The notes below the pieces were generated by a model. It was given only the letters and a program-made list of their open reading frames with translations, was not told where the DNA came from and ran no database searches. 32,161 nucleotides of DNA, from positions 1-32,161 of IMG/VR virus record IMGVR_UViG_3300003635_000016. One strand, written 5' to 3'. The stretch is from a virus. A program made the position numbers and the translations under genes. Shown here one piece after another: positions 22,116 to 29,690 of the stretch (position 1 is its first letter; the number at the start of each line of letters is the position of its first letter).

Positions 22116-24577
22116 TACAGCGCCACTGACAGTGTTTTCGATGAGATGGAACTGACAATTCCAGCAGTCGTGTTGAACACACGGCGCACAGTTCGCTTAA
22201 TCGTGTTGACAGCACCTCGAATAGTGTTCTTGATACCGTTCCAAGTACGTCGAGTAGTGCTTTGAATGCCGCCAAGGATGTTCGAGACGAGGTTACTGAT
22301 TGCGTTGAACCCTGTTCGAACAACTCTTTCGACAGCGTTGATGGCTCCTCGGAAGATTTCTTCAATTAAGTCCAGTGAACCACGGATTCCACGAACGATG
22401 CCGTTGAAGATAACTTCAAGGGTATTTGCAAGACCATTCAGTGTCGCTGTGATAAAGTTAACAATTGCGTTAAGTGCGCCTGTAACGATGCTATCAAGGT
22501 TGTTCCACATCCACGTCCACGTCGTCACAATCACGTCAATTGCAAGTTCGAAGACTGCAACGATTGCATCAAGTGCCGCACCAATAATATTTTCGATTCG
22601 GCCAAGTGTTCGTTTTGTGAATCCTTCGATAATATTCCACGCATCTGTCCAGTCACCACGAATTAATGCAAGAACGACGCGGATTGTGCTGAGGATTGCG
22701 TCGAACGCGATGCCGACGGTGTTAACCAGAATGTCGAGAACAGGCTCAATAACTGCCAGAATTTCGTCAGCATATGCGTTCCAGATACCAACGAAGAAGT
22801 TGATGAATTGACGCGCAGCACTTGAAACAACGTTAAACGTCTCGATAAATTCATCAACCAGCGGACCAAGGTGTGTTTCTGTGAGGTTAAGAATTTCACC
22901 CATTAGAGGCTCGTAATAATTGTCTACAAGCCACTCAATAGCATCTCCGAAGGCCTCAACAGCACCAATAACCAAGTTAATATTCTTGGAGAGTGTCTTC
23001 TCCATCTTTGAAGACTGCTTCTCAGTAAGTGTGAATGCACTCTGTACTGTACTTTGAAGCCCTTCAATCTCGTCCGACAGTGTTGAAAGTGAACCAACAA
23101 TCTGGTTCTTCACAGAGGCAAGCTTGCTGTTGATTTCATCCCAGTTTTGTTTCCATCCAAGAGCAAGGCTACCAACAACACCAATTACTCCAAGCAATGC
23201 AAGCGTCAGTGGGCCTCCAAGAATACTAACAACAGTATTCACAACAGAGACAACACTTGACAGCGCACTAACAAGTGTCCCGAGCTGACTGCTAAATGTT
23301 GCAACAATACTACCAATAACCAGCAGTCGTGCGGCCCAACCATTTGTTGCTTCGTTAACAGCATCGAACACATCAATTGCTGTATTAAGAATTTCAATGA
23401 TTGACGTAAGTATTGCTGTGCCAAATTTAAGAATCGCCGGTAGTGCTTCCATAAACTCAGATGTAACTTCTGCAATACCGGGTCCAACTTCTTTTGTAAC
23501 TTCCCACATTTCTTCGAGTGCGGGCACAGCACTGTTCAGGATGTATGTCGTGAAGTCTACCACTGCTGGTAGTGCCTCACGAGCCATATCCATAACCTGC
23601 TCAGTAATCTGTGGAATGGTTCGGAACGCAACTTGTCCAATCTCTCGGAGTGCGTCAGCGAAAGGCTGAAGTGGCCCGAGGGCGTCTTGCATATTACGAA
23701 TGAACTGTGGAAGGGCGTCAATTGCATCTCGGACAAGCGGAACAAACTGCTCCCCAATCTCCATCGCTGTTTCGTGGAGTTGTTCCCGTACAGGCTCCAT
23801 CTCTTCACCGAGGGCACCCATCACAGTTGTCGTTTCCTTTAACTCTTCCTTTTGAGATTTAAGTGACTCAAGTTGTTCCTGTTGTGCATCAGTCAGACTA
23901 CCGTGCTGTTCTTTAAGCCCTTCAAGTTGTTCAATCTCAGAATTAACTTGCTCAAGTCGTTCTTCATTTTGACTTGCAAGTTGCTCTCCGTAAGCGTAGA
24001 GTCCTGTTCCAACAACAGCCGTCATACCAGCGGCAACTCCAGAAAGAGCGGCGGCGACTCCACCAAGAGTAGCCGCAAGTGGTGCAATTACAGTTGAAAG
24101 TGCCGCAAGTGCAGGAATAACAGTAAGTGTTGAAGCACTCAGTGCTGTCATTGACGTTGAAGTTGCTGTCGTTGAACCACTGAGCATCGTCAAGCTTGCG
24201 CTTGTCGTAGTCGATTCATCACCAACTTCGTCAATTCTTCCTGAAGCAAGTGAAGAAGAAGCGGCAAGTGTTGCCATTTTAGCACTTGCAGTGGACGCAT
24301 TATCACCAACGTCGTGTACTTGGTCCCCAGCGGCTTCAGCATTTTCTTCCAGTCGGTTGAATGACGCATTTGTTGAAGCTACCGATGTTGAAATGTCTGA
24401 CATTTCATCTGCGGCATCATCAATAGCATCAGCTACTCGTTGTAGGGCTGATGTTGCACTGATTGCAGAACTTCGAAGATTCTGAAACCGCTCCTTAATC
24501 CGCTCAATGTCGTCACTGGCGTTGTCTTCTGCATCAATATTGATGGAAACTTCTCCACCGCTACTTGTAAATGGCAT
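22115..24577 (-). CDS. Tape measure protein (main part)
   Basis: An 820-aa protein, mostly helical. It has an N-terminal coiled coil ('ASDDIERIKERFQNL'), two hydrophobic segments (about residues 155-200 and 430-480), a central charged helix ('EERLEQVNSEIEQLEGLKEQHG') and C-terminal 11-residue repeats ('NGIKNTIRGAVN TIKRTVRRVFN'). It sets tail length and helps eject DNA. It follows the G/GT chaperones, as usual, with SD GAGGT. The frame ends at 22115 in 'SSISSKTLSVAL', where the repeat register is lost through a 7-nt gap; the missing end lies in 21055-21981. Confidence 0.9.
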   Translation of the reverse strand: MPFTSSGGEVSINIDAEDNASDDIERIKERFQNLRSSAISATSALQRVADAIDDAADEMSDISTSVASTNASFNRLEENAEAAGDQVHDVGDNASTASAKMATLAASSSLASGRIDEVGDESTTTSASLTMLSGSTTATSTSMTALSASTLTVIPALAALSTVIAPLAATLGGVAAALSGVAAGMTAVVGTGLYAYGEQLASQNEERLEQVNSEIEQLEGLKEQHGSLTDAQQEQLESLKSQKEELKETTTVMGALGEEMEPVREQLHETAMEIGEQFVPLVRDAIDALPQFIRNMQDALGPLQPFADALREIGQVAFRTIPQITEQVMDMAREALPAVVDFTTYILNSAVPALEEMWEVTKEVGPGIAEVTSEFMEALPAILKFGTAILTSIIEILNTAIDVFDAVNEATNGWAARLLVIGSIVATFSSQLGTLVSALSSVVSVVNTVVSILGGPLTLALLGVIGVVGSLALGWKQNWDEINSKLASVKNQIVGSLSTLSDEIEGLQSTVQSAFTLTEKQSSKMEKTLSKNINLVIGAVEAFGDAIEWLVDNYYEPLMGEILNLTETHLGPLVDEFIETFNVVSSAARQFINFFVGIWNAYADEILAVIEPVLDILVNTVGIAFDAILSTIRVVLALIRGDWTDAWNIIEGFTKRTLGRIENIIGAALDAIVAVFELAIDVIVTTWTWMWNNLDSIVTGALNAIVNFITATLNGLANTLEVIFNGIVRGIRGSLDLIEEIFRGAINAVERVVRTGFNAISNLVSNILGGIQSTTRRTWNGIKNTIRGAVNTIKRTVRRVFNTTAGIVSSISSKTLSVAL

Positions 24578-24585
24578 AACTTACC

Positions 24586-25313
24586 TCACTGATTATTTAT
24601 ATCTTCAACCAACTGCTTCGTACTCTGCTGTTTCGATTTTTCGATTTCAGTCCGCGTATCGCTCACTTCAGATGGCGAGTTCGTTGCAGAAGAGTTCTGC
24701 ATCGCCTTCCGTTGTGCTTCTTTCTCTTCCTGAATACGCTTCTGTCCTTCTTTCAGGATTCGAATTTCAGGAACAGTCAACTTCGTTATCGCAGTTGGGC
24801 CAATGTACTTGTACCCATCATCGTGCAGTTGGGCGACGAGTTTTGAGTACCGAACTTCTTTGGATTCTTCGCTTACTCCTGCTGACGCTCCGCCATCTCC
24901 ATCACCCTCTCGAACTTTCCCTCTTCCATTCCAGCGAGCATCTCGAACTGCTCCATATTGAGAGCGTTCTGCATATCGTATCCAGATGCACGGAGAATGG
25001 ATTGAATGAGGGCGTCCTTACCGAAACCGATGGCGTCTTCTTCAACCATCTCGGTGGTGACTTCGTAACCGTCGCGTTCACGAACATCGTACCAGTGTTC
25101 GTTCAGGATTGCCGCAATATCTTCATTTTCCAAGTCCATACCTTCGTCAAGTCCGTACTTGTTTACGTCACCCATCGTCATCGGGATGACACGAATTGCC
25201 TGCTCGACACCCGGAAGCGGCTGGGTGACAGGTTGTAGTTCCCCGTCACCATCTCGCTCCACGAAGAAGTCCTCAGGCTCCGCGATTTCGAGTTCGTCGT
25301 TTTGTTCTGTCAT
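24586..25313 (-). CDS. Tail assembly chaperone GT (-1 frameshift product)
   Basis: Reading the G frame from 25313 to the slippery heptamer GGGAAAG (24915-24921) and then the -1 frame gives an uninterrupted 242-aa fusion (728 nt plus one re-read base = 243 codons). After the slip it runs VREGDGDGGASAGVSEESKE... through 'DDGYKYIGPTAITKLTVPEIRILKEGQ' to 'LVEDINNQ'. In lambda and relatives GT coats the tape measure and recruits tail-tube protein; here it ends 8 bp before the tape measure gene. No separate start is needed for the T part. Confidence 0.88.
24873..25313 (-). CDS. Tail assembly chaperone G
   Basis: A 146-aa acidic protein (MTEQNDELEIAEPEDFF..., ending ERVMEMAERQQE). 'RVIPMTMGDVNKYG' and 'LIQSILRASGYDMQNALNMEQFEMLAGMEEGKFERV' fit the helical tail chaperones that precede tape measures. 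Shine-Dalgarno GAGGA and promoter at 25378-25387. Unshifted ribosomes stop at TAA 24873; a minority slip at GGGAAAG to make GT. Confidence 0.88.
   Translation of the reverse strand: MTEQNDELEIAEPEDFFVERDGDGELQPVTQPLPGVEQAIRVIPMTMGDVNKYGLDEGMDLENEDIAAILNEHWYDVRERDGYEVTTEMVEEDAIGFGKDALIQSILRASGYDMQNALNMEQFEMLAGMEEGKFERVMEMAERQQE
24915..24921 (-). promoter_or_regulatory. Slippery heptamer GGGAAAG
   Basis: Minus-strand GGGAAAG in the X-XXY-YYZ register (codons GAG GGA AAG), the same heptamer as phage lambda G-T. The -1 frame has no stop from about 90 bases upstream of the G stop through to 24586. Confidence 0.88.
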
Positions 25314-25333
25314 ATTTTATGTCCTCGTTGTAG

Positions 25334-25354
25334 AGAGCCAAACCGGGCGGCTCT
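25334..25354 (-). promoter_or_regulatory. Leader hairpin before the chaperone gene
   Basis: AGAGCC-9 nt-GGCTCT lies between the promoter and the SD of gene G and could tune translation. Confidence 0.5.
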
Positions 25355-25377
25355 TGTAAGTACATTAAACCTACGGG

Positions 25378-25387
25378 CTTATAAAGG
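25378..25387 (-). promoter_or_regulatory. Promoter for the tail operon
   Basis: Minus strand CCTTTATAAG preceded by GCAGAA: TATA box about 65 bases before gene G. It follows a T-rich terminator, so tail genes have a transcript of their own. Confidence 0.65.
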
Positions 25388-25420
25388 TTCTGCCACAAGC
25401 ACTTGGCTACAAGTTATAAG

Positions 25421-25501
25421 GTAATCACAGTCGGCACCGCCTGCCGCTCCCGCTACAGCAAGCATCGTCTTGAGCAGAAAGAAGTCGCCGCGTGTGATTA
25501 C
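25421..25501. repeat. Inverted motif pair between major tail protein and chaperone genes
   Basis: GTAATCACAGTCGGCACC (25421-25438) faces GTGATTAC (25494-25501, preceded by GTCGCCGCGT). The left copy shares at least 25 bases with the site at 11395 read in reverse; the right copy shares at least 20 bases with the one at 4532. They lie in a 270-bp intergenic gap. Confidence 0.9.
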
Positions 25502-25544
25502 TACAAATATTGACAAAGTAGAGATGTATCTGTGGAGTTAGATT

Positions 25545-25560
25545 AGAAAAGAAAAATTAA
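25545..25560 (-). terminator. T-rich terminator after the major tail protein gene
   Basis: Minus strand AATTTTTCTTTTCTAATC about 25 bases past the stop of the major tail protein gene. Confidence 0.55.
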
Positions 25561-25584
25561 TAAAGGCCGTTCAGGAGGCTATCC

Positions 25585-26787
25585 TTAGTTTGCCGACACG
25601 TCGATACCTTCACAGTTGAAGGTGTTGTCGATGGTAGACACAGCATCTCCAGCACTCGGGCCTACGTCACCGACACTCTGGAGAGTTGCGTTCTTGAAGG
25701 TAACAGTACCTCCGTCGAACTCCCACACAACGTCAAGCTGAACGTTCCGCATATGCTCCATCATCGACTCGTGGCCTTCGAAGTTGCCAGCGATGGTTGC
25801 GGAAACCTCAACGTCACGTTGTCCGACGTGGACAGCTTGCTGAAGTGTTCCAGCAACGCCAGTCTTGTCGTAGTTGTTCGAGACGTTAAAGTTCGTGGAA
25901 CGAAGCTCTGCGGCAATGTCAGAGCCACCACGAGTAACCTTGTCGTCAAGGAAGCTCTCGTAGGCAGAACCAACAGAGCTTGCGTGACTACCAGAACCAA
26001 GAACAGGAACACCCAAGTCGCCTTCGATGTTGTCGTACTCGTTGGAGCCGTAGATTGTGACGAGTGTGTTTCCGCTATCGTCCTTGATAGTCACGTTACC
26101 CTTCGTCTCAGCATCAAGCTCGAAAGCATCAATGCTGGAGAAGGATTCTGTGGTTGTGACAGCTGTAGTTCCATTCAGTGAAACATCATCAGTCGTGGAA
26201 CCTCCGTCACTCTCAATGGTAAGCGTCTGTGTCGTGTCGTCAGAGGACGTAGACGAAACATCAAGAGTCGTTGAACTGTCAGGTTGTGTGACGTGGTACG
26301 AACGAATCTTCTTCGCCTCGTACTCCAGCGAAATCATAATCGGCAGTCCTGAAGACGGGTCCCCTGACACGTCACCAAGGTTCGGATACCCACCCTTGAC
26401 TACCTTGTACACACGTTCACCAGCACCGAGTTCACCTCTGTCAACGATGGTGTGTGTTGCCGAAACATCGTTGTCAGCATCTCGGAGAATGGCGTCACCA
26501 GAAGCGTCAAGAGGGTTGCCGCTCCCATCCGTGAAGAACTTCTGGAGGTGGTAGTCGATAGATGCGGAGTTGTCTTCAGGGCCACGGTAGAATGCTTGGT
26601 AATCAATGTCACCTACACCGCGCTGTCCTTCAATCTGTGCGTCTGGACTCGCAACCAGTGCCGTATCTACGTTGTCAGAGAAGAGATTCCACGATGGGTC
26701 CGCAGGAGTTTCACCCGGCGTACTCTCTCGTACAAACTCAATACGGTGGTTCCGAATGCCACTGTCTGTGTTTGTTGCTTGAGTCAT
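25585..26787 (-). CDS. Major tail (tube) protein
   Basis: A 400-aa beta-rich protein located between tail terminator and tail chaperones, the standard place. The N-terminus 'GIRNHRIEFVRESTPGETPADPSWNLFSDNVDT' and the late part 'NYDKTGVAGTLQQAVHVGQRDVEVSATIAGNFEG' resemble tube subunits of haloarchaeal siphoviruses. A Thr/Ser-rich insert at about residues 175-265 ('STTLDVSSTSSDDTTQTLTI') looks like an Ig-like surface domain. Subunits stack into the tube around the tape measure. Probably highly expressed: own terminator follows. Confidence 0.85.
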   Translation of the reverse strand: MTQATNTDSGIRNHRIEFVRESTPGETPADPSWNLFSDNVDTALVASPDAQIEGQRGVGDIDYQAFYRGPEDNSASIDYHLQKFFTDGSGNPLDASGDAILRDADNDVSATHTIVDRGELGAGERVYKVVKGGYPNLGDVSGDPSSGLPIMISLEYEAKKIRSYHVTQPDSSTTLDVSSTSSDDTTQTLTIESDGGSTTDDVSLNGTTAVTTTESFSSIDAFELDAETKGNVTIKDDSGNTLVTIYGSNEYDNIEGDLGVPVLGSGSHASSVGSAYESFLDDKVTRGGSDIAAELRSTNFNVSNNYDKTGVAGTLQQAVHVGQRDVEVSATIAGNFEGHESMMEHMRNVQLDVVWEFDGGTVTFKNATLQSVGDVGPSAGDAVSTIDNTFNCEGIDVSAN

Positions 26788-26812
26788 AATTAATAATCCT
26801 CGTAGTTAAATG

Positions 26813-27295
26813 TTATTCGCGTGTCCAGTTATACATCAGTTGCAGTTGGACACGGTGTGCAACTGGGGTTTCTTCATCTTCAACAAGTTTAATTCGTTGA
26901 TTAACTGCCAACGAAGACACGTTGCTGAGAGCGTGGAGGTTGTTGTAAACGATGCGCTCAATTTCATCGGCCATAGCCTGCGCTTGCACTTGGGCTTCAC
27001 CTTCATTGGTGTAGTCTTCACGGCCTCCTGCCCAACAATTCACAGTAACAGTACCGTTGATGTGTTGAACGTAGCCGCTACCATCACCCTTGAGGCCGGT
27101 AATACCGGAATCTCCACCCTGAAGAGGGCTTTCCTCTGTGTTTGTGATGGTAATTTGTGGGGCGTCTTTTCCACCGTCCCACCAACCAGTGTGAATATCA
27201 TCGTCTTCAAGTGACTCAACCATCTCGGTGTTGTCGAAGTTCTGACGAAGTAAGTCACGTACCTTCAGTCTAATATCTGAAATATTTGTTGGCAT
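26813..27295 (-). CDS. Tail terminator / completion protein
   Basis: A 160-aa protein (MPTNISDIRLKVRDLLRQNFDNT...) with a helical start and 'INGTVTVNCWAGGREDYTNEGEAQVQAQAMADEIERIVYNNL', the pattern of phage tail-completion/terminator proteins (gpU-like). It caps the tube and joins it to the head. SD GAGGTG; 3 bp after the connector gene. Family assignment from position and pattern. Confidence 0.7.
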   Translation of the reverse strand: MPTNISDIRLKVRDLLRQNFDNTEMVESLEDDDIHTGWWDGGKDAPQITITNTEESPLQGGDSGITGLKGDGSGYVQHINGTVTVNCWAGGREDYTNEGEAQVQAQAMADEIERIVYNNLHALSNVSSLAVNQRIKLVEDEETPVAHRVQLQLMYNWTRE

Positions 27296-27298
27296 CGT

Positions 27299-27691
27299 TT
27301 ACACCTCAACCTCTTTGCACGCAACTTCGTACAGTGATGATTCGTCTTTGAATCCGATGACGCGATACCGACGCCCGTTAGAGTCTTCAAACTCTGTAGC
27401 ACGAGTTTCGTCGTCTTCTCCGACAACAATATTCACATCTTCAGGGTTGACATAAATGTTAACGTCGTAGTCAACTTCACTTCCTGTTACTTCATTGTCA
27501 TAATCGACTGATTCAGGAAGCCTCACAGTTCCATCAACGGTGGAAGTAGTCACAGTCCAGTCGCCGTCTGCGTATTCATTCGTCCCACCCGAATCATCCC
27601 AAGTGTACTGATAAACAGTAAGCTCCTCGGTAAACTTCGAGTGCATACGCCGCGCAGTAGGCGTGGTGCGTGTGATTACATTATCTGTCAT
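27299..27691 (-). CDS. Head-tail connector (stopper-like), 130 aa
   Basis: Small beta-barrel-like protein ('KFTEELTVYQYTWDDSGGTNEYADGDW', 'VDGTVRLPESV', 'RYRVIGFKDESSLYEVACKEVEV'), as expected for a head-closure/stopper protein located before HK97-gp10. It overlaps the gp10-like gene by 4 bp. Its first codons (MTDNVITRTT) contain a motif copy (27672-27679). Confidence 0.7.
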   Translation of the reverse strand: MTDNVITRTTPTARRMHSKFTEELTVYQYTWDDSGGTNEYADGDWTVTTSTVDGTVRLPESVDYDNEVTGSEVDYDVNIYVNPEDVNIVVGEDDETRATEFEDSNGRRYRVIGFKDESSLYEVACKEVEV

Positions 27692-28017
27692 ACTTTCTCC
27701 ACCTTGATTGAACGCTTGAGTCGTCCTGTGCGAACAGGTACTTCATCCTTCGCACGTTCGGCAATATTTTCAGCAAGTTCCTCAACAAATTCTTCAACAG
27801 AATCGGAACTGCGAGCGATAGCGTCTGCTTCGCGCATCGTTTGATTCACAGCAGGACGAAGGTACGGTTGAGCTTCCATATATCGAGTACCGAACTCGAC
27901 GTAGACGGCGTAATCTGTGTTCGCACTCACACGGTACTCGGCAGTACCGGGCTTTGCTTCTTCAAGCTTTGCGTTCACACTTGAAATACCGTCTACTTCA
28001 ATGTCAATGGAAGTCAT
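27688..28017 (-). CDS. HK97 gp10-like tail/neck protein
   Basis: A 109-aa protein with both hallmarks of the HK97-gp10 family: 'YAVYVEFGTRYMEAQPYLRPAV' and 'VPVRTGRLKRSI'. The order of these two blocks is reversed relative to most family members, where 'TGrLrrSi' comes first; here it is C-terminal, which suggests a circular permutation or a variant. Works at the neck in joining tail to head. SD GAGGT. Confidence 0.82.
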   Translation of the reverse strand: MTSIDIEVDGISSVNAKLEEAKPGTAEYRVSANTDYAVYVEFGTRYMEAQPYLRPAVNQTMREADAIARSSDSVEEFVEELAENIAERAKDEVPVRTGRLKRSIKVEKV

Positions 28018-28026
28018 TATCGTACC

Positions 28027-28365
28027 TCAATCGCCTGTTGTGTAAATCGGATACCCACTTGGACGAGCGAGACGCCCAGTTGGGTCCATCATTAGAGCTT
28101 GATGCCAGTAGGATTGTCCCTGTCCTTCTGCGTATTCGAAACTCACAGATTCGTGGGATGCCGACTGAACACGAGGCTCTTTACTTGTTGCGATGTGTGC
28201 CGCAACATACGTCTCCACTGCGGCAAGTGCCGCTGAATCATCACTGTACGGTGCTATGCGTTGATTGACAACTCTGTTGGCATCCTCTGCGAATGCCATC
28301 AGCGTGTCATCTTCAAGCTCAGTGTCGAGGACTTCTCGAACATCCTCGATTGTAATTCTTGCCAT
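28027..28365 (-). CDS. Head-tail adaptor protein
   Basis: A 112-aa helical protein (MARITIEDVREVLDTELEDDTL..., 'AALAAVETYVAAHIATSKEP') matching phage gp6/gp15-type adaptors, which bind beneath the portal. It follows the major capsid protein directly and precedes the neck genes. SD GGTGAT. Assignment by helical pattern and position. Confidence 0.75.
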   Translation of the reverse strand: MARITIEDVREVLDTELEDDTLMAFAEDANRVVNQRIAPYSDDSAALAAVETYVAAHIATSKEPRVQSASHESVSFEYAEGQGQSYWHQALMMDPTGRLARPSGYPIYTTGD

Positions 28366-28400
28366 AGTATCACCGTACAGTTAACTGGACACAAGTCAGT

Positions 28401-29228
28401 TTACGCCGTAATCTTGATTGCGGCACTCGGGTAGATGGCCGCCCATCCGATACGAGTCCAGACGGTGATGACACGCTTCTGTGCAATCGTGTCAACGTCT
28501 TCCTCAGACGACATATCCTCTCGGACAACTTCTGCACCGTAGTAGTCAGAGTCCACGAGGAATGCTTCACCTGCGCCAAGGTCCCCAGTGTTGGAAACCA
28601 TCACGTCGAGGCCGTAGACGGAACCGAAGGCTCCGTTACGAATCGTGTCGTCACCAAGCTCGGAGGCGTGGGTGAACTCGTCCGACGTAACCAAGTCAGC
28701 CTTGGAGTCGGGGGACACGATAAGCATATCAGGCTCGTAGTTGTCGTTTTCGAGCGTGGACACTGCGTTCACAATGTCGCTGAACGCCATATCACCAGTG
28801 GCAGAACCAACCGGCGAGGCGCTGTTCAGGTTGCCGTTAAGGACGGAGTAAGCCGCCGCGTCGAGGCCTTCTGCAAGAGCCTCTGCCTTCTCGTCAACGC
28901 GAAGGGCAACCTCGTCAAAGAGGCTGTCCTGCATTGCCTCATACGTGATTTCGACACCGACAGCGTACTTGTCGAACGTAACGCTCGTCTTCGTGTGCTG
29001 GGTGTCAACGTCAGTCGGAATGTCGCTACCTTCAGAGACTACGCCAGCCTCTTCACCAGAGTCACCCTCAGTAGGAAGCTGGTAAGAGCCGGAACTGATT
29101 CCCGATGCGTCAATCTGGTTGAACGCCTCACGGTAAACGTGATTTTCGTCGGCGCTCATCGCCATCTGTTCTCGAACCTCTTCTTGTGTGATAACTTCGC
29201 CGCTTTCAACAAGTCCATCAGATACCAT
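28401..29228 (-). CDS. Major capsid protein (HK97 fold)
   Basis: A 275-aa protein. 'KTSVTFDKYAVGVEITYEAMQDSLFDEVALRVDEKAEALAEGLDAAAYSVL' is the E-loop/spine-helix region and 'PDMLIVSPDSKADLV', 'VYGLDVMVSNTGDLG', 'AIKITA' the P- and A-domain strands of HK97 capsid proteins. It lies directly after the protease/scaffold gene. SD is weak (AGGTAA); an AT-rich element (CTAAATAATA, minus strand, about 29260) could be a dedicated promoter. Confidence 0.92.
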   Translation of the reverse strand: MVSDGLVESGEVITQEEVREQMAMSADENHVYREAFNQIDASGISSGSYQLPTEGDSGEEAGVVSEGSDIPTDVDTQHTKTSVTFDKYAVGVEITYEAMQDSLFDEVALRVDEKAEALAEGLDAAAYSVLNGNLNSASPVGSATGDMAFSDIVNAVSTLENDNYEPDMLIVSPDSKADLVTSDEFTHASELGDDTIRNGAFGSVYGLDVMVSNTGDLGAGEAFLVDSDYYGAEVVREDMSSEEDVDTIAQKRVITVWTRIGWAAIYPSAAIKITA

Positions 29229-29276
29229 TGTAAGTATTACCTATTAGTTTTGGAATAGATATTATTTAGACTCACT

Positions 29277-29690
29277 CTATTCCTCAGTGAGTTCGGCAAG
29301 ATTGCGCTCGGCCTCAGCCTTTGCGCCTTCCCAACCGATTTCGTCATACTTGTCAATCTTTGCTTCGAGAGCCGCAACGCGCTCTTCGTCAACCTCGTCT
29401 TCCTCGGAAGCTTCAGTCTCCTCCATACCGCCAGTCTGTGGAGCAGGCTCCGATTCAGCGAGTTGCGCATCAGACTCGTCGTACTTCTCCTTCAGTTCGT
29501 CAACCGTGAACTTCTCAGCAAGTTCCTCCGCGTCGAATGCACTGTCACCAGCAAGGGCGTCAGCGTACTCTCGACGGACAGACTCAACCTCTTCACGGAG
29601 ACGTGTGTTCTCTTCCTCAAGCTCGTCAACACGAGCCTGAAGCTCTTCAACATCTACGTCTTCAGTTTCGTTTTCTGTTTCTTCAGTCAT
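29277..29690 (-). CDS. Nested scaffold protein (internal in-frame start)
   Basis: ATG 29690 inside the protease gene has a good SD (GAGGATGATAATATG). It would give a 137-aa protein (MTEETENETEDVDVEELQ..., 'RVDELEEENTRLREEVESVRREYADALAG'), exactly the coiled-coil scaffold without the protease. The arrangement matches lambda C/Nu3. Inferred from the SD and domain boundary; not proven. Confidence 0.65.
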   Translation of the reverse strand: MTEETENETEDVDVEELQARVDELEEENTRLREEVESVRREYADALAGDSAFDAEELAEKFTVDELKEKYDESDAQLAESEPAPQTGGMEETEASEEDEVDEERVAALEAKIDKYDEIGWEGAKAEAERNLAELTEE

